Source: Spizellomyces punctatus DAOM BR117 (taxonomy: Eukaryota; Chytridiomycota; Chytridiomycetes; Spizellomycetales; Spizellomycetaceae). From it: 64,000 bases of DNA. Made by a program: the position numbers and the translations under genes. Within the stretch, counting starts at the first letter, position 1. Every line of letters starts with the position of its first letter. A model generated the notes under the pieces. It was not told the DNA's origin and did not search any database. It saw only the letters and a program-made list of their open reading frames with translations. Where the stretch lies: positions 342,485 to 406,484 of the forward strand of contig NW_015971539.1 in NCBI RefSeq assembly GCF_000182565.1. The letters run 5' to 3'. This document shows, one piece after another, positions 43,872-56,219 of the stretch.

Positions 43872-46800
43872 ATGCATAAACGAACCACGGCCAACGGCCA
43901 CCAACAAAGCGGTGGATTTTCCTCAAAGGCTTCGAAATATGAAAGCTTGCCATCAAACGGGAAAATTCCGTCACTCAAGGAGGGCGGGCGCCCCTCCAAC
44001 TTGCTTTTGAGCGTTGGTCTCTTGATATGGGTTGCGTTGTTGGCAACGTTTGGAATAGTGCGACACCATACCTTGCCCCAACCTTTGCCGGCAAACAGTG
44101 TTGGTGCTGATGGGATAACCCCAGTGGTAAGTTCCGGACAGAAGCTTGCAATCGACGCATAATACATATGCATAATAAATGATTGACGTGGATTGGCATC
44201 TAGTTTTCGGAAGACCTTGCTCGGGAAACCATTCGTGAACTCACAAACACTATTGGCCTCCGTGTTGTGGGGACTAAGCAGGAGGAGATGGCAAAGGAGA
44301 TGATATTGGAAAAATTATACGATTACCGGAATCAGTCCAGTGACAATCCTCATATGACACATTTTGACATTGATGTTCAGATGGCAGATGGATCTCATCG
44401 CTTTGATCTTATGGGTCAAGGTAAATGCGGACTGTTTAAGATCATGCGTTAATTATGCTTGGTCATCGCTGACCATCGCTACCTGATGCAGCTGTCTTGA
44501 AAACCTACTCAAACATTACAAACATCCTTGCCCGTCTGTCATGTGGACCTAAATGCAATGAAAACGCCATACTTTTAAACTCCCACTTTGATAGCACCAT
44601 CGTGAGTCCCGGTGCCGCAGATGACGGCGTAGGCGTCGCAGTGATGCTAGACCTTGTCCGCGTTCTGTCCCAAACCCGAAAACCATTGAGGAATTCCGTG
44701 ATCTTCTTGTGGAATGGTGCTGAGGAGACTCTGCAGGATGCTTCGCACGCCTTTGTTACGCAGCATGACTGGCGGGATAGCATTCGTGGTGTGATCAATC
44801 TGGAAGCCATGGGACAAGGCGGCAAAGAGATTTTGTTCCAGGCTAATTCAAAACAGATGGTTGATGCCTATAAACGGGCTCCCCACCCCCACGGAAGCGT
44901 TCTGGTATGGGATATTACCACTATTTGCTTATAAGTAAAATAATGTTATGTTGACGACGATTGTCCTGCGTTTTCTAGTCGAACGATGTCTTCCGCACCG
45001 GATTGGTGATGAGTGATACGGATTTCCGGCAATTTCGGGATCATGGAGGACTTGTCGGACTGGTATGGTGCCTTGTTAAGCATACCTTGATTGGTTAAGC
45101 CTTTTTGACATGCTGGATTGTTTCAGGACATGGCGTATTATACAAATAGGTGAGTTGAGTGAACGATGCAACTCTCCAGCTTGTATTTATAATTATCAAC
45201 CGCCTTATGAAGCTATCTGTACCATACGATGCTGGATGTGGAAGAAACAATAGAAAAGGGCTCCATTCAAAACTTTGGGGATAACGCCTTGGGGATATTA
45301 GATTACCTTCTATATGAGGCCGATCTCACGGAGATTGAGCAGAATGATGATATCATTTTCTTTGATGTTATGGGTGTGTAGTAGGTACGCTCGTCACTAG
45401 TGACCCCTTTTTTTGAAATGGTACCTTCCACCTTTAGGTTTCTTTTTTGTTCACTACTCGTGGGACACTGCTCATGTTTTTAACGGAATCCTCATCCTTG
45501 TGGCCGTTTGGTCTGTTCTGGTAACCTCGCCTTTCAAGAAGCTATCGCCTTCCGCAAGGCTGCGAGCTACCATAACGGTAGCTTTTGCGACAGCGGCAAG
45601 TCAGTTGGTAGCTACGGTTATATGCGCTGTCCTTGGCGCTTTGCTTTTTGCTGCCAAAGTGCCGATGATGTGGTTCGCGCGAGAGTGGTATGCGCTGGTG
45701 CTCTTTGCTCCCGCTGGGATCCTCGGTAAGCACCCTGTGGTTGCGCACAGCCTGAAATCTCGTAACCTTTGCGTTGTGTACAGGTGCCTTGTTGCCGCAA
45801 AAATGGCTGCAGAATGCCTCCATCGGACAACCCAAACTTGATGAAATTGGAAGAGCCAAGAAAGAAGTGACCGACCATGCGTATGAGAATGCTTCTGATC
45901 CTATTTTAGAAAGGGCTGCATATGATGGACTTGTGCTCTTCTTTACTGGAGCGATTTTTGTTGCTGGATGGTTCAAGATTGGTGCAGGGTATCTGATGGC
46001 TATCTATCTATCTGGACTCTTGCTTGGAAAATGGGTGGACCTCATTTTCGGTGGATCATCATCCAAAGTTCAGCATCTCCATCCACTCGTCTATTTTACG
46101 GCCTCCTCTACACTTGTGTTTACAACGGAGCTGTTAATCTGCGCCGTATATCTTTTTGTTCCAATCACTGGACGGATGGGAGCGGATACTCCTGTCGACG
46201 TGATCATGGGTATCCTGGCTGGGGGGCTCCTATTTTTTGCCATCTTCATTTTGGTACCCTTTGTGCATCGTCTTGGGCGGAGGCAGGTTAGACAGCTTAT
46301 CACTGGCCTAAGTGTGTTGACGCTTCTTATGATCGCGTTCTTTGTGACGTCGGTTCCACCGTATGATCAAATGCATCCTAAGGTATGTACGCATTGTGGA
46401 TGTGTTACTACGCACCTCCGTAGACTAAATTTTAACCGATGTTTTAGCGAGTCTTTGTCGGCTATAAAGAGAATGTCACAGATAACTCAAGGGAAGTCCT
46501 GCTATCCCATGCCGACCCTGCAGGTTTTCAACAGATTTTGGCAAAGGTTGAGGCCGAACTTGGGTCAAAGCCCGTGTATCGCGGAGCCTCTATGACTGAC
46601 CGAGATTGGAGTTCTATCTACCCGTTCAGGTGCGTCAGGACCACGATGGTAACCAATATGACTGCAGATTAACACATCATTATTATGCAGCCACTTTATT
46701 GAAGGCTACTCCTTCAATGTCTCGCATCTCACCGCCCTAACACCTTCACCAGCCCCAGCACCGCAAATAAGCGTTGAAATAGACAGCTACGATGAGAAGA

Positions 46801-47249
46801 CTGACCTCCGGACGCTCTCCATTCGTTGCTACTATCCGCACTACATTTGGACTGTCCTCTCCTTTGAGGGCTATGTCATTGACTGGTCATTGTCGGACCG
46901 AAGCATGGTAGATCCATCCATGCCCAAACGATACCGCATCCGCAACGCAGGAGGCTACACAACCAACTCGTGGAATCTGACTCTAACCCTCAAGGGCCGC
47001 GACAAGATCCAAATGGAGATTAGCGGTTTGGAAAGAGATGGGTTTCATGAACTTGTTGTTGGGGAACCAAAAGTCCAGAGCCATCGGAGGGGTGTCGGTG
47101 AAGCTCTTGGAAGAGTGGAGATTGGACAGAGCTGGAAATGGAGTGATCGGTGGGGTAGTGCGGCGATTTTGAGTCGAGTTGAAAGTGTTATGCCTGATTG
47201 GACGACAGGCCTTTTTGTTGGCTTGGTGGTAAAGACATTTGAGTTGTAG
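43872..47249 (+). CDS. ER-membrane M28 metallopeptidase (ERMP1/Fxna type)
   Basis: A zinc aminopeptidase-like enzyme of the ER with a multi-spanning C-terminal half. Ten exons (43872-44126, 44204-44420, 44492-44904, 44979-45062, 45127-45149, 45213-45373, 45438-45725, 45784-46382, 46448-46629, 46691-47249) give 926 residues in one frame. An N-terminal anchor helix (LLLSVGLLIWVALLATFGIV) precedes the luminal peptidase. Zinc-site motifs are NSHFDS (His about 189), GAADDGVG (Asp about 201), NGAEE (about 235), INLEAMG and YHTMLD. Several transmembrane helices follow (for example GILILVAVWSVLVTS, GLVLFFTGAIFVAGW and GILAGGLLFFAIFILVPF), then a luminal C-terminal beta-rich domain ending VGLVVKTFEL. 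All zinc ligands expected of M28 are present, so it should be active. The natural substrate in fungi is not known. Confidence 0.9.
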
Positions 47250-47626
47250 GTTTTTTAGGCGGGAAAATGAGTAGATTAGAAATTAGAAGAGTGGTTTTTG
47301 GGGTACGCTTTATCTTGTTTTATGCATATTCCCAGTTTTTTCTTTGTGAGATACCTCTCGCTTTGATGTGCTTTTATTGGAGATTGTATTTGACGTTTGA
47401 GTAGTCAAGTCGTGGTGTTGATAGCAGAGGGCTGTTCCGTTCTCGTAAAGAATTTCCTGACTCTGGGCAGGAAGACTGATATTTTGACGTAACGAAATCA
47501 GTTTCCTTTATACACATTTAAACCAGACCTACTATTTTGTCGGTCCTCCCCTAACCCTTTCGTGTTTGTATCTTGCTCAACATCTTCTAAATCGACCCAT
47601 CTCATCAGAAGTTACATTCAAGCAAT
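47250..47626. other. Intergenic, no recognised gene
   Basis: 3' flank of the peptidase gene and promoter of the small hydrophilic protein. A pyrimidine-rich stretch (47540-47600) precedes the start codon. Confidence 0.4.
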
Positions 47627-48013
47627 ATGCCATCCCACGACCCACGATCCAGCCGCGTGAATGAACTCCCATCAGCAGCCATGCCGCACGTAGTCAAACC
47701 CTTGGCGCCAAACTACGCCGAAGAAGAACGACAAGCAGCAGACCTCAAACTCGCCTCAATAGCCAAAGCCAAAGAACAAGGTCCCGATATTCAAAAAGGA
47801 TCCGAAGCAGCTCAATTGCAATCGGAGGCTGATCGGGCTTCGCGGGCTGCTCAACGGGATGGTGCGAGGGATACTAGGGCATTTCCTAATGCTTTTGCTA
47901 GTGCGAGTGATACAAAGGATGAGGAGCGGCATTTTGGGGAGATGGTGGCGGATGTGGGGCAGAGGGCTAAAGAAACTAGGCAGGGAAGGGGGTTTTGGGG
48001 TAGGCCGTTGTAA
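47627..48013 (+). CDS. Small hydrophilic protein, possibly SMP/LEA-like
   Basis: One exon, 128 residues, without membrane segments or cysteine. The composition is strongly Ala/Asp/Glu/Lys/Arg, with segments such as YAEEERQAADLKLASIAKAK and GSEAAQLQSEADRASRAAQR. The latter loosely recalls seed-maturation (SMP)-type proteins that fungi use in desiccation or sporulation. Family membership is not certain; a coiled-coil stress protein is the most that can be said. The start was chosen as the first ATG after a CT-rich leader, in a good context (CAATATGCC). No intron is needed. Confidence 0.65.
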   Translation: MPSHDPRSSRVNELPSAAMPHVVKPLAPNYAEEERQAADLKLASIAKAKEQGPDIQKGSEAAQLQSEADRASRAAQRDGARDTRAFPNAFASASDTKDEERHFGEMVADVGQRAKETRQGRGFWGRPL

Positions 48014-48166
48014 AGTTGTTTTTTCTTGTGATTATTTTGGAAAATCTATACTGCGGTATCGTTTTCATTTGCGCAAGTTTTTTTTTTTTTTTTACAAGAG
48101 TGTTGAGAATTATTTTATTTCAGAGGTAGTTTTGGATTACAGTAACTTCTAATACAGATATGGGAA

Positions 48167-49440
48167 TCACATTATCCAGTAGGTTATGGCCACCATGAGG
48201 GCACCCAAAGCCGATGCACTACCTCCACCAACAGTCTTCACACCCGCATTCTTTTTGTTTTCGGTCGTAGAGCTGTTTGAGCCATTGTTGGGCGTCACAG
48301 TGTTGGAAGTGGGCTGATTAAATACTCGCAAGGTCTCATCTGCCACAAACTTGTGAGCAATGGTCGTGGGATGGGTGTTATCCCAAAAGAGATACGAATT
48401 CGGAGTCGGGCATGTTGTAATGAGGGAGGGGTCCTTGTTTACAGAAGTGTCCAATGCCGTTGGGGTAGTACCGGGAGAAAAGGATAAACAAGGTGCCGTA
48501 ACGTTGGTCAAGTTGAAAGAAGTAGGATTGGAGATGGCACGGTTAAAGAGACTAAAGAGATCGACCAGATCAATTCTTAATCCAGGGGTGGATGCAACTA
48601 GGTCTTTGATGCCTTTTTCTAGGGCTGCATTATGTTGGGTTGAAAAGGATGTGGCGAGCTGAGCGAGTGCGTCGGGTGGGAGGCCAGTAGAGTTTGAATT
48701 CTTTGTTAAACGGGTAAACGATGGAATTTTGGCAAAATCAGGAAGGGTCATCACCACCATTCGGGAGGCTTTAAGGTTGGATGTGTGGAGGGATTTGATA
48801 AATGCGACGACTGAACCGGCGATGGTGCTCGTTACAGGTAGGCCGCCTGCAGCCAGAGTGTGGAGATAATCGTTTGCTCCGATAAAGATTGGGTAGAGTG
48901 TTGTAGTTGGGTCTGGAAGCGTCGTGGTGTTTCCGAGATACCAGGCCAGTTGTTCATTGACGTCTGGTGGATATGTGTCATTTCGAGTGGATGCCCTCAA
49001 GGGAAGGTTCTGGCGATTTGCTACAGCCTGGGTAAGATGGGTAGAGGATCAGTGTCCACGTTCCATATTGCAATATCGACGACTGTAATTGCAAATATTG
49101 GCAATGTGTACTCACTCCACCGTACGCTTGATTGACCATGGTCGCATTGTTCAGCGCCTGAGCAATGTATTCCACCCACACGGGACCATTGGAAAAGCGT
49201 CCTTGATAGTATGGTGCGACAGGGAAACCATAGATTTTTTCAATGTTGCCAGTGTCGGAAAACGAGTCCCCAAAGACGACGACAGTTTTGACGGGCTGTG
49301 ACTTTTGGGAATGTGTCAATATCTGTGTAGGTTAAATGTCCTTTCTATTTTGCGCTTACATCACGACGAAACCGTGTTGCACTCGCCGCTATGAACGTCG
49401 TCAACAATACATAAAGCGTCGACGCACGAAGCAGCAACAT
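48167..49440 (-). CDS. Secreted SGNH/GDSL esterase, probable GPI anchor
   Basis: Three exons (49440-49360, 49322-49116, 49027-48167) give 382 residues. The signal peptide is MLLLRASTLYVLLTTFIAAS. Catalytic blocks of the SGNH hydrolase fold are VVVFGDSFSDTGN (Ser47), QAYGG, FIGANDYLHT and FWDNTHPTTIAHKFV (Asp and His of the triad). The layout fits fungal CE16-type acetylesterases and related lipases. The C-terminus is Ser/Asn/Thr-rich followed by a hydrophobic end (ALGALMVAITYWIM), as in GPI-anchored wall proteins. Secretion and a role in removing acetyl groups from polysaccharides are inferred from the family. Confidence 0.88.
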
Positions 49441-51276
49441 GGTGGACAAGAGTGTCAAGTGGGCAAGAGGTGAGAGCAAACCAGAAAGGCGGACGGAAGT
49501 TCAAGTCCTCCATGTTTAAATAAAACCATCTTGCGTGACAAAAAGTCAATTTCAAAGCCGGGTAAAAAAGGTCCAACATGGGGGCCGTTTGGACGCAATT
49601 CAAGGAAATAACGTAAAAATATAAAGGGCACAAAGGCAAAAGGAAATCCAGTATTTCCCTTGTTTATTCGCCGTGGTGGTACCGCGCGAGAGACGAACGG
49701 AAAATGAAAAAATAATGGGAACTTGCAAACGAGGGGTCACTTTGAAGGTCAAACACTGTCTGCTCACTTTGACAAGGCAAGAATAAGAGCATACATTCGC
49801 ATACTCCAAACAATAGTATAGTGGTGGTTTTTCTGTCAACCATAGCGAGCAGTGTCACTGAGCTGCTTTTCACTAGGAAATCGGGGTCCTCAGCTGCGCA
49901 AACTTATGGCAGTACAATAGGTGTGCAAGTGTGCAAGTGTGCAAGTGTGCTAGTGTGCAAAGTGTGCACACTACATCGTATGTGCCTTTGCATCAACCGT
50001 CCACTTGCTTTGCCGAAATAGTCCGGCTGTTAAACCCCAAAAATCAAAGCCTATCTCCCATCTGTAAATCATAGTAGACGTCTCCCATCTCCAACCGGAA
50101 ACCCCCCCCCCCCCCCATATCCGCAAGATATCGGCAAAAAGGGCCATCCAAAGGTGTTCATCCTCAATCAGGGAGACAATTCGATCCCAATCACGTGAAG
50201 CCATTTATCATTCCATCCGGATATAATCAGATACCTCAACGTCGTTCCCAGTTTGCCGCTTGCTAATCCACCCATATTTTGTATCTCTGCAATTATTGCG
50301 CGACGCTTTGACATCACTCCTCTCATCATTCCTTCTTGTTTTGTTGAGCCGATTGCAAAAACCATTTTATTAAAAGTATTGGGAATTTAGATATCTTGCA
50401 TATTATCATTTGCATTACAAACACATTACATTGATTAACGGATGAGTTCCGCCCATCACTTGTAAACCAACCAATGAACGCATCTCCGAATAGATCCATA
50501 TCACATGAAATAAATCCGTTCCCTCCCGCATTATTATTTGTCATCGCTAAAGACACATTACCCATACTTGTGTCACCCATCAATCCAATGATATCCTTAT
50601 ATGGCTGCATATGGATATATGGAATATTCTATTGAAAAGAACAAGCCATACGATGAGTCATCCATGGAATAAACGGGAAAGATTATCACATAATCTATTA
50701 TATCGCCACATGAACGGCTTTGGTTATTTGCCACTTTTTCTTCCCATCGATGCGCCCAGTTTCCTATAAATACCCCCTCGTCTTCACTCCCTCGCTCTTC
50801 TTTTTCAACCCGCTCTGGCTTTTTGTTCTTGTTGCTTGTTTAAAAAGGTTCGTGCTTTGGCACGGGGGTTCCCTTTTTATTTCCTTTATCGCGCGGGCAA
50901 AAAACGTGCTGTGGCATCTCATCAACTAGGTAAGATTTGGCTTATCGCTAAATCATCACCCACAAAAGAGTGAGAGAACCATATGGTTTTTGGGTCTTGT
51001 CAGTGGGTGGGAATGGAGTGCACGTTTCGTTGTCGCGTCTGTCCTCCGCGAGGAAATGACGACATTGGCTAATCATCTTCCGAGATATGAAATATATAAA
51101 GTTCTTGTTTGGAGGGCTTGTGAACAAAAGGCTATTGGAAAAAAAGCTAAAAGAAGAACTGTCGTTCTTGTTTACTTGTCTGATGGATGAGTAGCTTTGG
51201 CTCCCTACTAATTGTTCATATATATATTCTCTTTAAAGGGATTTAATCATTACCCACGATCACCCGCTTTGAACAA
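49441..51276. other. Long divergent intergenic region with H+-ATPase promoter
   Basis: The two divergent start codons are 1.8 kb apart. It includes a (GTGCAA/GTGTGCAA)n patch (49921-49960), a run of 15 C (50102-50116) and TCACGTGA at 50191-50198. Closer to the H+-ATPase gene are a TATA box and a likely leader intron donor. Long regulatory regions are usual for this gene in fungi. No protein exon was recognised. Confidence 0.5.
50764..50772 (+). promoter_or_regulatory. Probable TATA box of the H+-ATPase gene
   Basis: CTATAAATA is followed by a strongly pyrimidine-rich tract (50775-50830). A GTAAGATTTGG donor at 50930 suggests an intron in the 5' leader, which would explain the 500-base distance to the ATG at 51277. 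Position and consensus only. Confidence 0.45.
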
Positions 51277-54200
51277 ATGTCCAAACCCGACCCCCACATA
51301 ACGATGGATATGGATCAAATCCACAATCCAAATTCAAGGAATTACCTGTCGGCTGGCGGCAACGGCCATACGGATCACCCACCGAATTATTCCTCTAACC
51401 CAAGCACGACCATTGATATCCACGAAGACCAGCACACGCCGGCGGACGGCAATGCCCACAAGCAGGAACCTCATCCCGAGGATATTGAGCAGCTTCTCAA
51501 AGAGCTCGAAGCAGAAATCACTGACAAGACGCATTCTGGAGAACAAGAGGATGCTGAAGAAGAAGAAGGCCAGAAAGCTATTACCGTATCCGAAGATCTC
51601 TTAAGGACAGACCCCAAAACCGGATTGACCACGGAAGAGGCGGACAAGAGGAGAAGAAAGTTTGGCCCTAATCAGCTTGCAGAGCACAAGGAAAACATGT
51701 TCTTAAAGTTTTTAATGTTCTTCAGCGGACCGATTCAGTATGTCATGATTGTAAGTATACAGCTCCCATCCGAATTCTCTGGCGCTTTAAATTAGTGGTG
51801 ATTAATTACACGGCATCTGTAGGCTGCTGCTGCACTGGCTGGTGGATTACAACACTGGGTCGATTTAGGAGTTATCCTCGGACTCCTTCTCCTCAATGCC
51901 GTTGTCGGATTCATGCAAGAATACCAAGCTGGCAACATTGTCGCCCAACTTAAACAGCAGTTGGCATTGAAGGCTACTGTCGTTCGTAACAGCAAAGTAG
52001 TCGACATTGAGGCTGTCGATATTGTTCCAGGTGATATTGTCAAGGTCGATGAAGGTACCATTATACCGGCGGACGGAAGAGTGTTGGGCGAGAATTGTTT
52101 CTTGCAAGTTGATCAGTCAGGTATGCTGCCACATTGAGCGTAATGCGACTCTGCTTTTTTACTCATTGCCCAACTCTGCAGCACTTACTGGTGAATCCCT
52201 TGCTATCGAAAAGCACCACAATGACGACTTGTATTCGTCCTCGGCTATCAAGCGCGGCCACGGCTTCATGGTTGTTACAGCCATTGGCGATCATACCTAT
52301 GTCGGTCGCACTGCGGGATTAGCGTCAACCACCCAGACCCGGGGCAAATTCACAGAAGTTCTCAACTCTATCGGTTACATTCTCCTTCTACTGGTTGTTT
52401 TCTGGATCCTCGCGATTTGGATTGCTGGCTTTTTCCGTAGCTTGGGCATTGTGGACTTACTGACGTATGCACTGATCATCACCGTGATTGGTGTTCCTGT
52501 TGGTTTGCCTGCGGTCGTTACCACCACGTTGGCAGTCGGCGCCGCGTACCTCGCAAAGAGGCAAGCCATCGTTCAACGTCTTTCTGCGATTGAGTCGTTG
52601 GCAGGTTGCGAGATCCTCTGCTCGGACAAAACGGGTACCTTGACCAAGAACAAGCTCGTCCTCCACGAGCCGTATTTGATGGACGGAGTCGATGCCGATA
52701 CCCTCGTTCTCGTCTGCGCGTTGGCCTCTTCACGAACCAAGAAGGGTCTCGATGCCATTGACAAGACTGTTATGCTCAGTTTGCTCACGCATGACCGCGC
52801 CCGTCAAGAAATCAAGAGATACAAGACGCTCGAGTTCCAGCCCTTTGATCCCGTTACGAAACGAATTGTAGCGGTCGTCGAAGATGATGAAGGAAACCGT
52901 ATTACATGCGTCAAGGGTGCACCTCCTGCTGTACTCAAGTTTGTCGAACAAGATCACGCCATTGACCGCAAGGTTCTCAAGGAATACAATGAAAGGGTCG
53001 CCGAGTTTGCATCTCGTGGATTCCGATCTCTTGGTGCTGCCTGGAAGAAGGGAGACGAACAATGGGAAATCCTCGGTATCCTCTGCTTGTTTGACCCACC
53101 TCGCGATGACACTGCAAGGACTGTAACTGAAGCTAAAGAGCTCGGGCTCAAGGTCAAGATGCTTACAGGAGATGCCGTCGGCATTGCCAAGGAAACTGCG
53201 CGCCAACTTCAGCTCGGTACCAACGTCTATAACACCAAGAGACTTGTCGGAGGCTCCCTGTCAGGATCCGAGTTGAACGACTTTGTGGTTGCAGCCGATG
53301 GTTTCGCGGAAGTCTTTCCAGAGCACAAGTACATGGTAGTTGATATCCTCCAAAAGCGTGGCTTCCTCGTTGCCATGACGGGTGACGGTGTCAATGACGC
53401 ACCGAGTTTGAAAAAGGCCGACGCGGGTATTGCTGTGGAAGGAGCGTCTGACGCAGCAAGGACGGCTGCTGATATTGTTTTCCTTGCACCTGGTTTGGGT
53501 ACTATCATTGATGCTATCAAAACATCGAGGCAGATCTTTCACCGCATGGTACGTTGTTGTCGTGGATGCACAACTAGTATTTCGGGATATTAATGCAGCC
53601 TAATCTACCCTTTATAGTACTCTTATGTTGTCTACCGTATCGCTCTCTCTCTGCACCTGGAGATCTTCCTTACTACATCCTTGATTATCCTTGACGAAAC
53701 GATCAACGTCCAGCTGGTTGTGTTCCTCGCCATTTTTGCGGATATTGCCACTCTTGCGATCGCCTATGACCGTGCCCCGTTCTCTACCGAACCTGTCAAA
53801 TGGGATCTTCCTAAAATCTGGGGTTTATCCATCGTCACTGGTTTGCTGCTCGCTGTCGCAACTTGGGTACTTTACGGCACGCTTTTGATCGATGGAAAGG
53901 GCATTGTCCAAAATTACGGTGGATTCCAAGAGATCCTGTTCTTGGAGGTCACCTTGACTGAGAACTGGCTGATTTTCATTACGCGGTCGAACAGGACGTT
54001 GTGGGACACGTTACCTAGCTGGCAACTGGTTGGTGCTGTTCTTATCGTTGACATTATTGCAACGCTCTTTGCCATCTTTGGCTGGTTCACTGGCGTTCGC
54101 ACCGATATTGTCACTGTTGTCCGTGTCTGGATCTACTCACTCGGTGTCATGGCGATCATCTCTCTCATCTATTACGGCCTTGCCAACTCCAAGATTTTCT

Positions 54201-54565
54201 CCAACCTCGTACGCGGTCGTATCAATCGTCGTCAAAAGAACAAGGAAGACTGGCTGTATACCCTTGAGCGTGTGTCCCGCATGCACGAGCAGTCTAGCTG
54301 GAAGCATCAGCCGCGCAGGCGCCGCCGTCCCAACGATGACGACCTTTCTGATGTTGAAGAGGAGGACGATGACAGCGGATCGACAGCGGATGATATTGGC
54401 GTTCCTCCACCTCGCAGTGCGCGTAGACGTCCCTTGACGTGGAAGGACGAGGACTCTGGAAGCCATCTTGCAACGCGCCAGTTGAGGACGCGCAAGTTGA
54501 GTGTCGATCCTGATATGACCGATTCTGAGGATGAGTCTGCAGAGGCCATTAAAAAGTTACTTTAA
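51277..54565 (+). CDS. PMA1: Plasma-membrane H+-ATPase (P3A type)
   Basis: This pumps protons out at the expense of ATP and energises nutrient uptake. Four exons (51277-51750, 51823-52120, 52182-53548, 53618-54565) encode 1028 residues. Landmarks in order are [106 protein letters not shown] (phosphorylated Asp about 406), [42 protein letters not shown] and [16 protein letters not shown]. Ten membrane segments are expected. The N-terminus (about 110 residues) is unusually long and acidic. The C-terminal regulatory tail after the last helix is Arg-rich and then Asp/Glu-rich ([17 protein letters not shown]) and ends [12 protein letters not shown]. It does not show the SxT end of yeast Pma1, so control of autoinhibition may differ. 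Confidence 0.95.
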
Positions 54566-56219
54566 AAAAGGTTGACACCAAACATTATAGAACGTGTTTT
54601 TTTTTTGCTGGGGCATTGGTTTGAATAAAGAAAGCAAATATATCTCATTGTGTATTTCAAAAATCGGAAAATATATAAACTCGTAAAGAGAAAATCAATG
54701 TGCATTTTTGTTTTTTTCTATACGTGATTTAATGAATCTGACCTGACGGCTTTGTTGGCGATAACTTTAATTTTGATTTTATGCATTCTTTGAGGGGGGT
54801 CATGAAAAAAAAAAAACAATATCAAAAAACGAAATCCCACTGTGTGTTGAAAGTCGGAACCAGCCATTGAGTCACAATCTCAAATGAATTACGTAGTGTG
54901 GCGCAATCCCATTACGTACTGATGACGATCATCCCTCGTGCAGGCAGGAGAGGTGGTTTTTCTTGTGCATTTGGGCTTTTTCAGGTTTCCGTTCCCTGAC
55001 TGCACACACACACACACACACAGAGAGATAGACAAGGGAAAACGGGCCAATAGGACAAGAACTTTAGAATGTGTTGAAAATAAAAAATATTGGCAGATCG
55101 TTGGGGGTAAATACCAGCAGGAACGGAATAGAAAAGAGTTTTGTTTTATGCCCTTTGCAAAACATTATTATAAAAAAACACTGGATTTGACTATTTCGTT
55201 GATTCCCCCCTCTTGTTCAAAATGATGCAATGCCTTCCAATAGCCACAACACGGGTTAAATACAGTACATTTAACAAGCAAGCAAAAGGGTAACATTAAA
55301 AAGACCCTTTTTGATATTTGGGGTATAGGGTGGGGAACAACAAACTAAACTGGGGGTATGTGTGGTGGTGGTGGATTTGCAGCCGATCAGTCGATGACGA
55401 CGTAATGCGGTAGTGTGTGTGTTAGTGGAAGGGGGGGGGGGGGGGGGGGTGCTTGTGTGTTTCTTGCACTCTGCTTACAGAACACTCTTTCAGAGACGTA
55501 CACACACAGAGAGAGAGAGAGATGGGGATTTGAATTTGTTATTACCGTTTGGAAGAGAGAGAGAGACGGAATTTAATGGCATATGGATAAACAACACTTT
55601 TTGCCACTTAAGTTTGTCGTATATATGTTAAAGTGACGACAGAACAACGAAATTAAAAAAATACAGCCTTTTCCTTCTATCTCTCTCTCTTTCTTACTGT
55701 TCAAGCACTTTTGAACGCCACATTGTGTGTATTTCTTTTTTTTTTTTCTCTCCCCTCCATTAAACATCTTTTTGGCACACACTTTGTCATCGTCGTCGTC
55801 TCTCCCTCCCCCACAAGATTGATTTTGTTGATTACTTGTTTCCCTCTCCCGACGTTGGATGAATGACGGTGGTGATGACGCATGCGTCTGCAACACTCTG
55901 AAATTTAGGGTTATTCATCCCAAGGGACAACCTTTTTAGCTGCATTATTGTGTGTTTTGAGAGGTGCTATCTTGTGTGTGCTTTCTTCCGCCGTATTTCT
56001 TTTTTCTTTTTGGTGCCATCGAGTTATTCGAGTTTCTTACGACGAAAGCACGTTACGTCGATCAGGCGTGTCTGCACATCCCTTGTCGGGAACAACCCTT
56101 TCACACCTCTCCTTCCATCACCTCCACTACCATACGCGGAACAGTCTAGTCTCCGCATTCGCCTAGTCTCGACTCTCCTTGGTTCAAATTTCGGTTCGTC
56201 TTGTTCGAAAATCCCGACG
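54566..56219. other. Low-complexity intergenic region
   Basis: This lies between the H+-ATPase and bZIP genes. It contains (CA)n at about 55003-55022, a run of 19 G at 55431-55449, two (GA)n patches near 55508-55520 and 55554-55566, and (TC)n near 55678-55692. No exon was recognised. The bZIP leader has an in-frame upstream ATG at 55950. Confidence 0.5.
55431..55449. repeat. Poly-G run (19 bases)
   Basis: Nineteen consecutive guanines, seen directly, flanked by GT and GA repeats. Such runs are prone to copy-number error in sequencing and slippage in cells. Confidence 0.9.

Noticed and set aside
49921-49960. GTGCAAGT tandem patch as a regulatory array
   Set aside because: It is only about four imperfect units of a simple-sequence type; no further support.
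55950-56219. Upstream in-frame ATG adding 90 residues to the bZIP protein
   Set aside because: The extra sequence looks like translated leader (Phe/Cys-rich, then mixed) and the downstream ATG has a better context.
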